Shown: positions 1 through 11,069 of the stretch, in pieces
Layout: the number at the start of each line of letters is the position of its first letter
Position numbering within the stretch: the stretch's first letter is position 1
Notes under the pieces: generated by a model
What the model saw: only the letters and a program-made list of their open reading frames with translations
Told to the model about the DNA's origin: nothing
Databases searched by the model: none
Made by a program: the position numbers and the translations under genes
Assembly (NCBI GenBank): GCA_037043015.1
Contig: CM073323.1
Coordinates: forward strand, 24,084,758 to 24,148,757
DNA: 64,000 nucleotides
Reading direction: 5' to 3'
Source: Bryum argenteum
Taxonomy: Eukaryota > Streptophyta > Bryopsida > Bryales > Bryaceae

Positions 1-734
1 TGTTTCAAACATAAGGCATTCATTTGGTTTCAATCAATATCTTTCTTCTTTATTTTCCTTTTGTAATTTAATTGACCATTGGCTTCATGAATCAAACTTT
101 TAACCACATGACCTACAATAGTAACTCTATTCCAATATTGCATGGTTGAGAATGTCAATTGGAGTATCCTAATCTTAATGTAGGACACTTATTTTGGAAC
201 TCATCCTAAAGAGTTATTCATACATCCTAAACCATAAACCACAAATCCTATCCACGAGTGATTTTATCCACTAGATACTCTAAATGAAGAAGAGATGCCT
301 ATTTAAAATTTTATATTTTCAAAACAATCAATCAAGAAAGAGTTATATGACTTATATCGGGAATTACTAGAAATTGTGAAGATTATTTTTGTAATCTTTC
401 AACAATACCCTTTGTGAAATAGACAAACATTTTGACTTGGGTCACTTTGGAATCAAGTAGTAAATTGTTCATGAACATATTTCCAAAAAAGAATTTCAAA
501 CAAAGACTAAATTTAACTGCCCTTAATGGACTTCAAACGTAAAAATTATAGATGTACGTTGTAAATTTGGAATTTGGATATGCAAATTTTACCACATGCA
601 CTTTGCGGTGTAAGGACCACCTAGTCAAAATTTAATAAAAATTATTACTTTTGACCTCTTCATATAAGTCACCAAATAGGAAACCTCCACTTTGGTGTCC
701 ATGGATCTTTAGGGGTTAAGAAGGAATAATTTAA
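1..734. other. AT-rich sequence, no gene seen
   Basis: The sequence is AT-rich with frequent stops in all frames. I see no splice-bounded coding stretch, RNA gene or clear repeat. It leads into the direct repeat that starts near 735. Confidence 0.6.
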
Positions 735-1260
735 CAAAAATAAATTAAGGTGTACAATCAAAAGCATGGTCTTTAACTAATAATAAGAATTGACCCCTTT
801 GCCTTTGCTTTCCTTAAAAACAAGGGCATGAACTCTCAATGCCTTCACAAATGAGAAAATTGACCACACTATATTGATTGTTAAATGTTTACTTCGATTC
901 GAGCCAATTGGGCTCAACAACTCAAAAAGTGAGTGTATTGGCGTGAAGATTTGCTCGCCTTAACTCCCCTTCAAGAAAGTCCATTACTATGGATATATTT
1001 AAAGCCAAGAGTATCTTTGTCATAAAACATTCTCGCGTGGGACAAAAAGATATTCCCGACATTCTCTTGTCAGAAAATTCCCTGTCCATATTTAGACGCC
1101 ACGTGGAGCATAAAGACTAAATATAGTAGTTTTGAAAATGCAGGTATGCAAGGCGAGGAAGTGATCGAAGTTGTGCAAACGGGGAGTTTGGGGAGAGGCA
1201 AGAGGAGGAGGGGGAAGGGGGGACGCGGAAGGACCCACCGACCGGTCGCCCGGGGGACGT
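735..1260 (+). repeat. Dispersed direct repeat, copy 1
   Basis: About 500 bp that recurs with moderate divergence at 3360-3890. Shared landmarks are the AATAAGAATTG block, TATCTTTGTCATAAAACATTC, a GCCACGTGG G-box near 1098, and GCAAGGCGAGGAAGTG. Both copies run straight into GC-rich GACCGG-type sequence. In copy 2 that GC-rich block is followed by a TATA box and a decayed gene, so the repeat looks like the upstream region of a transposon-borne gene family. Copy 1 has no recognisable gene after it. Confidence 0.7.
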
Positions 1261-1385
1261 GGTCGGTCCCCACGCCGGTCGGCGGTCGTCGGGCCGGTCG
1301 CCAGGCCGGTCGCCGGGCCGGTCGCCGGACGCCGCCGGCCGTCGGCCGCGGGCCGGGTCGCACGCCCGCCAGATGGCGGCCAAAT
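1228..1385. repeat. GC-rich GGCCGGTCGC block
   Basis: An abrupt, very GC-rich stretch in AT-rich surroundings, with three near-tandem copies of GGCCGGTCGCC. Related blocks lie at 3862-4140 and 7866-8080, where they sit just upstream of TATA boxes. The long open frames across it follow from the composition and are not treated as genes. Confidence 0.6.
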
Positions 1386-3359
1386 CAAATGGGGCCAAAG
1401 TATGCTTTTTTTTTTCATTTTTTTTTTAAAAAATTCCTTAAATACATAACTAAAAAAGATAAAATTGCATAGGATCCTTTTTTTATTTCTCAAAGATTTC
1501 TCATTACTCGATTTTCGTAAATTACTACACAATGAAAAAGGAATCCTATGTTGATTTCGAAATGCTAAGTATTCTTTTTCACGGATACATTTGAACTTTA
1601 AATTTTAAGTTCATAACCATTTCGAGTGAGCTCCATAAAAGTATAGATCTTCACGAATTCAAAAATGTTTCGTACAAACACTACTTGATCTTTCATACGT
1701 TATGATCTATGAGGTCAGATGAATTAAACTCTAAGCCACATGACCTACAATAGTAACTCTATTCCAATTTTGGTTTAAAATAGGCTATGAGATTGAAGAC
1801 TCGGAATCATAATTCGTATGTTGATGTTTAATATAGTACCTATATATTCTTTGCAATAAATTTGTGATTTATTCCATGTCAATAACATCTTCAATCAAAA
1901 ATGATAAATACAAAATAGATTATTTTGCACACATTAACTATGCGATGTAGAGAAGTGCAACTTGTATCCATGTAAAATATAATTGAGAACTACACCATAC
2001 ATACAATAATCCATTATTTTACATCCACACACGCTTGTGTTTGCAAAGCTTTGCAACACAAAAACTAGGATTAAAATGAAATGTACCCCAAATCCTCAAG
2101 ACCAAAACCCTAAACCCTAAACCCTAAACCCTATACCCTAAACCCTATACCCTAGAGGCCTACATAGTAATTCATACATCTTTAACCAAGAACTTAAAGT
2201 TTATCCTCAAGAGAATGTATCCATTACATACAAGAAATGAAGAAGTGATGGCTCTTCAAAATATTCTATTCCTAAATCAATCAATCATAGTATACGAATA
2301 ATCAATTTCATATAACATCTAATCCTAGTACTAATGTACTATACTTGTACAATATCAAATATGCTTAAAAATTTAGGAGTTGATGCCATTATTGCCATAT
2401 GTTAAACACTTAGAGGGTGGGATATTTTTTAAAATTTATTGGTCTCCTATTTATTTCTCTTATTTTATGATTGCAAAAATAGTAACAATGAAAACTTATT
2501 TCAATTACCTTGGTAAGAGGGAAATAAGTAACTATTCAAATCCATACAATAAGAATAATGCTACAATTAATCATATGTACTAGATTATATATATTCTCCT
2601 AGGTTAGTTGAAGGTTGTCAAACAAAAATAGCGAATAATAGAATTAATTGTTTATGCACCATATTTTTTATAATAAGTATTACTAATTAGAATACACAAC
2701 GACGGAGTAATTTCCAAATACCCATCAATTAATATAGACCATACAATGTGGAAATGTTAAGGCCCAAATAGAATGTCTAAATATTGACAAACTCAAGAAG
2801 ACCAAAGTTATGAAAAGTAAATGCTCACACATGATCACCTACATTTCATATATACTTGGATCTCTCCAATGTGAGACATCAATATATTCTCACCAAGGAC
2901 TAGGTAAAATTTTTGGAATGTAATTAGAGGGGATTTAGGGCCACCTCAGGGTACACAGTACGGGGCAAGTCATGAATGGGGGCCAAGACATGACAAAATC
3001 TCCTAGTGAGAATGGATAAATTTTTCTATTTCCTATCCGTGAAAAATAGTAACCCACTCCTTTCTCACACCAAGTATATAGATTCCCTCAATTTTCCTTA
3101 AGTGTACGAGAATAGGTTGTTTCACTACATAGGGGCTATGTCCAATATTTTTGGATATACTTTATAATTTCAACCATAGGATCTTGAGTAAACTACCATA
3201 TGTAGTAGTGTGAAATCTTCAACCGTTGGATCATCACTACATGCGAGATCATTACATTTGAAATTGAATATGAAACATTTTTTGGCCGTGACGATAAAAG
3301 ACGAAATGGTGGCCATGATTGTAAAGATGTTAGGGAAGAATAATTCCAAAAAACAAAAA
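1386..3359. other. AT-rich sequence with interstitial telomere-like repeat at 2105-2154
   Basis: No gene is visible. At 2105-2154 there are about seven tandem AAACCCT or AACCCTAT units, which are the plant telomere repeat on the C-rich strand with slight decay. The rest is AT-rich intergenic sequence. The short open frames near 2380 and 3170-3400 have no coding character. Confidence 0.65.
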
Positions 3360-3890
3360 ATAAAAAATAAATGTGTACCAAAAAAGAACATGGACTTTAG
3401 TTAATAATAAGAATTGGCCCCATGGCCTTGGCTCTCTTTCTAGACATGGGCTTCAACTCCAAAGGACTTCATGACTCGGAAAATTGGCCCCACTAAATTG
3501 GTTGTTAAATGTATTGTTCAATTAAAGCTAATTGGACAACATAACTCAAAAAGTGCGTGAATTGGCTTGGAGATTTGTTGGCCTTCCCTCCTCTTGCAAA
3601 GAGTCCCTTATAATAGGTTTATTTAAAGCCGATAGTATCTTTGTCATAAAACATTCCCGTTTATGACGAAAAGACATTCCCGACATTCCCTTGTCAGAAC
3701 ATTCCCTGTCCTTATTTAGACGCCACGTGGACCAAAGAGGCTAAATATAGAAAATTTGAAAATGCAAGTATGCAAGGCGAGGAAGTGTTCGAAGTTGTGC
3801 AAACAAGGAGTTTTTGGGTGAGGGAAGAGGAGGAGGGGGAAGGGGAGACGCGAAGGATCGACCGACCGGTCGCCCGGTCGGGGGTCGGGT
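3360..3890 (+). repeat. Dispersed direct repeat, copy 2
   Basis: Second copy of the ~500 bp repeat at 735-1260, with the same order of landmarks including the CACGTG G-box near 3726. It is followed by a GC-rich block, a TATA box and a decayed gene, so it probably forms the distal promoter of that gene. Confidence 0.7.
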
Positions 3891-4157
3891 CGCCGCCGCC
3901 GGCCGGCCGGTCGGGTGGCGGATGCCGGCGCCAGATCGGCCGACCGACCGGCCGCCGGTCGGCCGGGATCGGGCGGCCCGATCGACCGATCGGCCGCGCC
4001 ATCGACGGGCCCGATCGACCGATCGGAAGTGCGACGACCGATCGATCGGTCGTACCGGCCGGTCGCCGCCGCCGGATCGCCGATTTGATGGCCCCGATCG
4101 GGATCGGACGGCCAAGGCTACCGGCCAATGGCGTCCGATCCTTGGCGGGCATAAATA
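3862..4157 (+). promoter_or_regulatory. GC-rich promoter block with TATA box
   Basis: A GC-rich stretch of repeated GACCGG, CGGTCG and CGATCG motifs ends at ATAAATA (4151-4157). That is a TATA-like element about 130 bases upstream of the first plausible ATG at 4289. The kinase-like pseudogene at 6205-7766 has the same arrangement on the opposite strand. Confidence 0.5.
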
Positions 4158-4288
4158 GAAGGGGAGGGGCTCATTGTCCTCACTCGCGAACGAGCTGTGC
4201 GCTGCGGCTTTTTTTAAAGCCGCATCGATCGCGTTACTCGTAGTCCGCGTGGGTCACCCACGCCTCACCGCGCATACTTGTCGCCGAA

Positions 4289-5500
4289 ATGGCGCCCAAG
4301 TTTTCACGTTCGAGGGGCGAGGCCAAGTCTCCACGACCAAAGGGCGACCCTCCAAAAATGGATTGGGAAGCATGGAGTGACCCAAATCGTGTTGCGAGCC
4401 GGGTTGGCGTGAGAGAGGGCGGACATTTGGAATTGCACCATGTGCAAGAAGTACGTGAAGATGTACCACATCATGAAGTTATGGCCGCGGCACGGCGCGT
4501 AGAAATATGGTCCTCGTCGTGAAGGCCCAGTGAAGAGTTGCAAGAGCGACCATTTTGCGCACGATATCACGAAGTCACAATTGCGCTTGGAATCAAGAAC
4601 ACAAGGCCGAATTGATGTTGTATTCTACCATGGCCATGGTGTGGTGAAATAGTACTCGCACAAGGACATTGACTGGACCACCGTGATAGGTTTGAACGTG
4701 CATTTATTGGATCGCAAAGAACCGATTCATTCCCACAAATTGGATGGGACCAAGCGATTGTTATACTACGTATTCGAACGTTCACCGATATGGATGCCCA
4801 ACTTCAACAACATGGAACTCCAAGGGCATATGGGGGCACTCGTGAAGACTCAAACCATGACGATCGTCAAGCACCGTGATCCTTTGGCACAGGAAGTGAG
4901 GGGTATTACCATGGAAACCACCAATTCGGGTACTCCGGTGAGTTATATGCCACTCATCAAAGAAACACGTGCGGAGCCGAACGCGAGTACGGTAGAGGTG
5001 GATCTAGTTCAAACTACCCATCTCCAATGTATACGGAGGTACACATGGTTTAGGAGGTGAGCGGGGTAGCGGATCCAATGCTCAATGCAACTCAAGCCCA
5101 ACTCATCCTATAAACCCATACAATCGTGGGAACCAATACGGTACAACATTCGGAAGTCCCGAGTACCGTAGGCCATCACACCAAGGAAAACATACGAGTA
5201 TGGAGGTCAATATGATAGAAGATCAGACATTGTTGGCTACACAAATTATGGATATGGTCAGAATGCATACGGAAGTAACGACATGCCTTCAGCACCTTAT
5301 CTATCTCCGGAGGACGAAGAGGCGAGGTACCAATAAGATCTGCAACAAGCCACACTTCTAAGTCAGCAGGAATACATTGAACAGCTCGAGGCCGAAAGAA
5401 ACTTTAGGCAAACGTACTTGTTTGGAGAATCTTCTCGAGGACCACCTTCTTACGGCGCTGGGCCAAGTCGTAAAGACGATGATGAAGAATCGGATTAAGA
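4289..5500 (+). pseudogene. Decayed transposon-type gene with CxxC motif
   Basis: Coding character runs from ATG 4289 but is spread over frames and broken by stops. A basic N-terminus (MAPKFSRSRGEAKSPRPKGD) reads from 4289. In another frame, near 4432, follows WNCTMCKKYVKMYHIM, a CxxC..H arrangement like a BED-type zinc finger. That frame continues through internal TAG codons near 4500 and 4650 to a long stretch (4683-5060) lacking stops. The last part ends in an acidic tail (KDDDEESD, stop near 5498) after another in-frame TAA near 5335. BED fingers are typical of hAT-like transposases, but no catalytic domain is left, so family assignment is a guess. It is preceded by the GC-rich promoter block and is convergent with the kinase-like pseudogene. 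Confidence 0.45.
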
Positions 5501-6204
5501 ATGACAAATCATTAGACATAGTGTCATTGTAGTGAAGGTTATGTAGTTTTTGGCAGCGGATAATGTCTACACCATTCTCGCCTTGCTAGGGGCCAATTTT
5601 GAGGATACAGAAATCCATATTTTGTTTATGAATGGATTATCCAATATCGGACTATATCGTTCTATTTTAATATACTATGTAATTTGTTATTTCAAGGATT
5701 TTATGGCAATTTCTTTGTATTTTATACTATAAGTTCACTTGGTGGTAATAATTTCTTCTGTTTGGCTTTAAGCCTTTTTTCACAGTCTCACACTCTCACC
5801 TAACATATAATATGTTCATCAATTCATTCAAAAAAAGCATATGTAAGAAAAGTCATATTATGCTTGAGCTGACTTCGGACAAACCATTAATATCGCAACT
5901 ACGCAAGGTTGATGTAATGAAGAAGTTCCACAATTCATTATACATTCTCAAATATTGTTCATGAAGATTTGGAGATATTTCTATTGAAGGTAAGAAGTAA
6001 TAAAATAAAATAACAAACAATGGAGAAGAAGTCATTGGTGCAAGGTATATATAAACAAGAATGTACTTGAAGCCGATACATATAGAAAGCATGTAATACA
6101 CTTTACTACAAAAAATTTGCCTACATCTACATCAGAACTTCAATGAAGAATCTAAAAATCTAATAAAGCCGGAAGAACTAAAAGAAATGCGCATAACTAA
6201 TTTG
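5501..6204. other. Spacer between convergent pseudogenes
   Basis: AT-rich, no gene seen. It separates the 3' ends of the two decayed convergent genes and probably holds their 3' flanks. Confidence 0.5.
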
Positions 6205-7766
6205 CTAATCATACTTGGTGCGATAATGATCATTTGGCACCGGCCAATGGAATGATTCCATGAAGCGGTTGACAACGTGGGTCAACGTATACTTTGCATC
6301 AGCCACCATCTCCAAGTATTGGTCAAAAGCATTTGCCAAGTCTTGATTGCACCACCGGTCAGGCCCCGTTGTACTTTGGCAATTCTCGTAGGCCTTCGAC
6401 ATGCTCTTCTTGAGGATGCGTTGTGCTATTCGTGCCGTAGCAAACTCCTCCGATGCGCAATCAAGAACGGGAATAATGTGAATGTCATCACTCCGTTTGT
6501 ACAAGTACGCCACCCGAGGATCTACCCAATATCGTGCTTGTAGAGTATCAATTCGCTCTTGGGGTTTTGTAAACGTATACAAGGACCTCATTTTATCATC
6601 CATGCTCGTACTTAGCCCCAATCACATACTCCAATATACACCCGTGATTCATCTTGAGGAAAGTGAAGAAGTATGTTCTCTGGAGACACATCGTTGTGGA
6701 GGTAGTTCAACCGGTGGACTTCACACATGATATGCACTAAAGCCCAAGCAAGCTCTGTTCGTTTTTTGCGAAACGACCAACCGCCAAGCTCGAATAAGCT
6801 CATCATCAGAATGAGGTGAGAGTCCGATCTCTCCATGAACATCATCTCCATATCTTGCATCAAGAGCCAACATCGATCGAATCGTGCCGCCATTCCACCA
6901 ATACGTATAGCCTTGGAATTTATTTGCATGAATGGCTATAAAACGAATAACACCGAGATGTTGTATCCTCACAGCAAGCGCCTCATTCTGATGCTCCATC
7001 TTGGCCAAGTCCGGTCGTGTCAAAGATGGATGGGAGTCTTTGCAGCAAATTCCCAAAACTCTTCAATACCCGCAACCCCTCTTATGTGAACTTTGGAAAT
7101 TGCGCCGTATCCTCCCCTTAGAGTCTTCTTCTCAAGCTCGATGATACGGGCCGTCATAGGAATTACCACCAAATTATTCGTACGAACCAGCTCCATTAAC
7201 CTTCCTTGTTCCGTGCGCCACCATCCTATGGAACCAACCCGGTTTGCATTATTGGAATACGGCCTCATCGCTTCTTGAAAAGCCTCCGCCTCAATACCAC
7301 ATCCCCGAACTCCTCATCACCCGCTCGAGTGGTTCTCTCATACCTATTCAATATGGCGACAAAGATTCCGGATAGCATCAATTAATCTATCCTCCATCCA
7401 AATCCGTAAAACCACGCTTATCGCCTCCGTTCTCCACACCGGATCTTGGAGCGCTTCCATCATGAGGTCCATCATGTCGTCCTTGAATTTGGCCACAGCT
7501 TCCTTTTTGTATCTCACGTATTTGCTAAACAAACGTGGAAGACTGTTAGCCTCATAAAATCGCACGATTACATTCTCCCGAAGAAAGTTCTTGCACTTAT
7601 TGGATGGGTGCTCCCACTTCTCCAAATGTCTAACAACCCTTGGTCTCCGGCCTCGATTCCCCCCACTACCCCCAGCCCCATGTTTGGGCATCTTTGTGAA
7701 AAAAAAAGCAAAATCTCCCCCCTTACAAACGAAAAGACTTCTTTCCTCCGCGAGATAATGAGCCAT
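6205..7766 (-). pseudogene. Protein-kinase-like pseudogene
   Basis: Reads leftward from ATG 7766. The N-terminal part (7344-7766) is basic, with a glycine-rich stretch (GAGGSGGNRGRRPRVV), and ends at a stop near 7344. The kinase fold follows in pieces: a glycine loop (RGGYGAISKVHI, about 7085-7120), the catalytic loop YLHNDVSPENILLHF (about 6655-6700) and VCDWG in place of DFG (about 6610). HxDVSPEN and DWG replace the usual HRDLKPEN and DFG, which marks a divergent family. Frame changes occur near 7035, near 6810 and at the DWG codons, where a run of four G would need five to continue into LST. The gene is therefore inactive unless the assembly is wrong. TATATAAGG upstream (about 7852-7860) and a GC-rich block make a promoter. 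Its pairing with a decayed transposon-type gene suggests it was carried by the same element. Confidence 0.6.
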
Positions 7767-7851
7767 GGATGAAAATTAAAAATTTCAAACCTACGACTAC
7801 TCCGCACACGATAACGAAGGAAAGAAGTGAGGAGAGTGGAGGCCGGGCGGC

Positions 7852-8080
7852 CTTATATAGGCCGCGGTCGCATGGCCGACCGGCGACCTAAATCGGACGG
7901 CCGATGGCCGACCGGCCCGACCGATCTGACGGCCGGCGCCGACCGGCGACCTAAATCGGACGGCCGATGGCCGACCGGCCCGACCGATCTGACGGCCGGC
8001 GCCGACCGGCCCGACCGATCCGACGGCGTCGACCGGTCGGTCGGCAAGGCCAATCGGACGGTCCAGGGCCGCCCGATTCA
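7852..8080 (-). promoter_or_regulatory. TATA box plus duplicated GC-rich block for the kinase-like gene
   Basis: On the minus strand CCTATATAAGG (about 7852-7860) lies some 90 bases upstream of ATG 7766. Further upstream (7866-8080) is GC-rich DNA with a near-exact tandem duplication of about 67 bp (about 7878-7944 and 7945-8011) made of GGCCGACCGG, GATCTGACGG and CCTAAATCGGACGG motifs. It mirrors the block at 3862-4157. Confidence 0.55.
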
Positions 8081-8187
8081 ATCCAACGGTAATCACCTAC
8101 CCTCACAACACTATTTGAACGGCTACGATACGATTTTCAATACGATCTGACGGTTAAAAAATTTACTACATGCATAGTAATTCCGAT

Positions 8188-10479
8188 TTACCCCCCGGAC
8201 GGACGTCCGGACGGACGGACGTCCGTCCGTCCAAAAAAACCCAAAAGACGTCCGGATTGACATCCCTGATTTGAGGATGACCACCACGCTCTGATTGCCA
8301 AATACCGGGTCTCAGCTTCATCGGATGAACAAGCATCCTTATATTGCTTACAGAGAACCCTATGTTGGTCTTGCAATTCGTGGACGATGTACTTCTTGGT
8401 ATGAGTCTCTAATGATTGCGTCCAATGAAAGTAACAAGTACGTTCTTGGTCTTCCATCGGAATTGAAGGGTCTCCAGAGCCGTAAACAATGCGCACTGCG
8501 TTCCAGTTGGCTTGAGCACTGTCAGCCATAAATCCTTGGAACTTAGGCTTGGGTACTCCGTGCCTAGCCATGACGTGGTTGAGATTCCTCCAGAAGACGA
8601 GTTGAGCTTGAGTATCTTCAGATTGAAAATCTGAACATGCAATGGTTAGAATGCGCTGGTAATTAGGGTCGTACACATGGCACGCCATGGTAGTCCATGG
8701 CTTCACCCGTTTGACATGGTCAAACATCATCCATGCATTGGAGAGGTCGCCTCCAGGCTGCATCCGGCGGACAAGGTCGACACCACTACCGGGTCCAACT
8801 TCTGACATCTTAAAAATAAAGACTTTGTCAGAATCGTCTCCTTGGCCCGGGAACATGTTGCGTTGCACATACGCCCAGTTGCTGAGTCCTCTAAGCTTTG
8901 TGATGCCATCAAGGATGCCAAATCTGTGCATGTACTTGAAAGAGTAGATACGATTCCGCAAGCTTGGAGAGTTCAGGAGTTTACATCGATCAAAGACTGG
9001 CTCAAGTTCTTCAAGAGTTAGGTGGCTGGATTTGGGGTCATCTTCGTCGCGTAGAAGAATGTTACCCACTACGTCCTTGCTAGTCTCCAAGACAATTTTC
9101 GAAATTGTTGCTTGGGGGTTGCGGTCAACATGCTGTTCGATTAACTCATCTATCATTTGACGTGCACATCTATAGTCTCCGACTTTGACAGGGTGCTTGT
9201 GGGTACCGATATGCACACAAGCACGCTCTTGAATATCATCTCCAAAGACGTAGAAGATTTTGGCAGGACACAAAGCAACGCAGACTGGAGGTTCTCTGCA
9301 AATCTTACAGACTAGGGTGGACGATGAGGGAGGCGGTTCACTTACTGAGAAAGGTTCTTTGGTGATACCTTCAAACTCCACCTCATTGACTCCCGTTGCA
9401 CGACCCGGGCGTTCCAAATATGGGCACTTGTCATTGTGGCATTGGAGATGACCTGCGCAATTAGAATACCGAAATGACAAGCCCAGGGTGTTGCTGGTAT
9501 TTGTTGTCATCGTCCTAGTCCACACATGTCCGTCATACCGTTTGTCCATCCCTTCCATTGATTTTGCATTCTTGAGAACTGCAGAAGGAAGTATCGGGGG
9601 GAGGACATATAGGGCATCTCCGTTGAAAGATGGAGGCAGAAAGGATACTGTCTGAGTAGGGATGGAATTGAAATCTAGTTTCTTGAGAATATTCTTGCTA
9701 CCGGGCATGCTACCAAGTTTGCGTAGACATGGGAGAATGTTTTTGGGTTTTCCTGTTTGAGAAGATGGTGAGGGAGAGGCTAAGGAATAGGGCGTTGATA
9801 GAGAAGAGTTCTGAGAAATAGAGGAGACGGGTGGATGTTTGGCAGATGAACGACGGGGTGGAACGGATGGCTTTCGTTCGTCATCGGATGAATCTGATAT
9901 ATCGATACTGACACGCTTGCCTGGTTCGATCTTGACACGAGCAAAGAGGGGACCGACGTTAGAGATTGTGGAGGAGCTACGAGGTGTTAGAAGTTGAGTG
10001 GAGGCGTTCATAACTGACTCTGTCAAACCATATAGGCGATACTTTCCTGACTTCAGCTTCCACATTGTAGCGTTATTATGTAAGACGACAGGTTCTACAA
10101 CCGTGGAGTACAAGACATGAGAAGTATGTGGATCAAGAACGTCGGTCTCTAACCACAAACTGGAGACATCATAGCCAAAGCGGATTGCAAGCCAGGAAGA
10201 GGTGACTTCAGCCACACCATCAGGGCCAGGAGGAAGACAGAGAGGGACATCAGAGGCTACTGACTTAATCTCGATCAATTCCGGAGAAGGAGGCTCAGAG
10301 GTGGAAGCTATGACTTCAGCCACACTATCAGGGCGAGGAGGAAGACAGACAGGGACATCAGAGGCAATTGACTTAATCTCAATCAAATCCGGACAAGGTC
10401 GCTCAGAGGAGGAAGCCATGACAGAACCTAATGCAAGAGAATGGATATAAGAGCGGTACGAAAGAGATAATGAGTTCAT
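8188..10479 (-). CDS. Mutator-like (MULE) transposase, 3' truncated
   Basis: A single 763-codon ORF from ATG 10479; a second ATG at residue 21 (MASSSERP) is also a good start. The N-terminus holds two tandem copies of a ~36-residue unit (ELIEIKS.ASDVP.CLPP) followed by a Ser/Pro-rich linker. Around residues 315-400 is a Cys-rich region (CAGHLQCHNDKCPY, then CKICREPPVC). The C-terminal third looks like a MULE RNase-H fold: WTTMACHVYDP, GFMADSAQANWNA with a likely catalytic Asp, and CYFHWTQSL with the C..H pair typical of these transposases. The end (GRTDVRPSGRPSGG) is translation of a GGAC/GTCC palindromic repeat, so the native C-terminus including any SWIM finger is lost. Such transposases cut and reinsert Mutator-type elements. 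It diverges from the gene at 11070. Family assignment is moderately sure; activity is unlikely. Confidence 0.65.
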   Translation of the reverse strand: MNSLSLSYRSYIHSLALGSVMASSSERPCPDLIEIKSIASDVPVCLPPRPDSVAEVIASTSEPPSPELIEIKSVASDVPLCLPPGPDGVAEVTSSWLAIRFGYDVSSLWLETDVLDPHTSHVLYSTVVEPVVLHNNATMWKLKSGKYRLYGLTESVMNASTQLLTPRSSSTISNVGPLFARVKIEPGKRVSIDISDSSDDERKPSVPPRRSSAKHPPVSSISQNSSLSTPYSLASPSPSSQTGKPKNILPCLRKLGSMPGSKNILKKLDFNSIPTQTVSFLPPSFNGDALYVLPPILPSAVLKNAKSMEGMDKRYDGHVWTRTMTTNTSNTLGLSFRYSNCAGHLQCHNDKCPYLERPGRATGVNEVEFEGITKEPFSVSEPPPSSSTLVCKICREPPVCVALCPAKIFYVFGDDIQERACVHIGTHKHPVKVGDYRCARQMIDELIEQHVDRNPQATISKIVLETSKDVVGNILLRDEDDPKSSHLTLEELEPVFDRCKLLNSPSLRNRIYSFKYMHRFGILDGITKLRGLSNWAYVQRNMFPGQGDDSDKVFIFKMSEVGPGSGVDLVRRMQPGGDLSNAWMMFDHVKRVKPWTTMACHVYDPNYQRILTIACSDFQSEDTQAQLVFWRNLNHVMARHGVPKPKFQGFMADSAQANWNAVRIVYGSGDPSIPMEDQERTCYFHWTQSLETHTKKYIVHELQDQHRVLCKQYKDACSSDEAETRYLAIRAWWSSSNQGCQSGRLLGFFGRTDVRPSGRPSGG
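8197..8232. repeat. GGAC/GTCC palindrome
   Basis: The core 8209-8232 is a perfect 24 bp palindrome of the form (GGAC)3(GTCC)3, preceded by another GGACGGACGTCC. It lies where homology to the MULE transposase stops, so it may be a junction or hairpin end. Confidence 0.8.
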
Positions 10480-11069
10480 GTGGCGATGTTTATATACTGA
10501 AATAATGTTCTAATGTAATTAGTAAAAGTAAAAAAATAGTTGCAAACTTATTTTGATGATGTTTACGAAACAGAGTGACCGTGGGGGTAAAGATGGAAGT
10601 ACAATCTCCTAGATGTATACGTATGTAAAACGTATTATGTAACCACATTCTTTTAATATTGAGTACTCGCATTAAGTAAGCAGAAATGTAAAGAGGGGGA
10701 AACTAAATAAGGAATTGAGACTTGAATTTGTGACGGCGGCCGCCTCTGTCAGATAATTTGAGTGCAAAATAGGCGGCATGAAAATAGATTAGTATATATT
10801 GTCAGACACGGAATCAAAGTAAAAGATTTTGTACTGTTTCCAGATGCTGAAGTGGCAATGAGTGTTATTATGATACGCGTTTAGAGTAGTTAGGGTTTAA
10901 AGAACGGCGCAATCAAAGAGTATAAAGCTATAGGATGAGAAGAGATAATCCTCTATGTTTCTACAGATGTTAGTATGTTGAGGTTGGGTTGTATGATGTC
11001 GTTGTATTCTTGGAGTCACGCATTTTAGAAAATCGTGTCTTAAGCGGTAGGAGTTTGTAATTGTTCGCA
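10480..11069. other. Divergent intergenic region
   Basis: About 590 bases between the MULE ORF (leftward) and the two-exon gene (rightward). It presumably holds both promoters. No convincing TATA box or repeat is recognised. Confidence 0.45.

Noticed and set aside
1070..1532. Several overlapping long ORFs on both strands
   Set aside because: They follow from GC-rich repetitive sequence lacking stops; the proteins are Arg/Pro/Gly low complexity in every frame.
4683..5060. Independent gene from ATG 4683
   Set aside because: The frame continues upstream through a TAG and fits better as part of the decayed gene starting at 4289.
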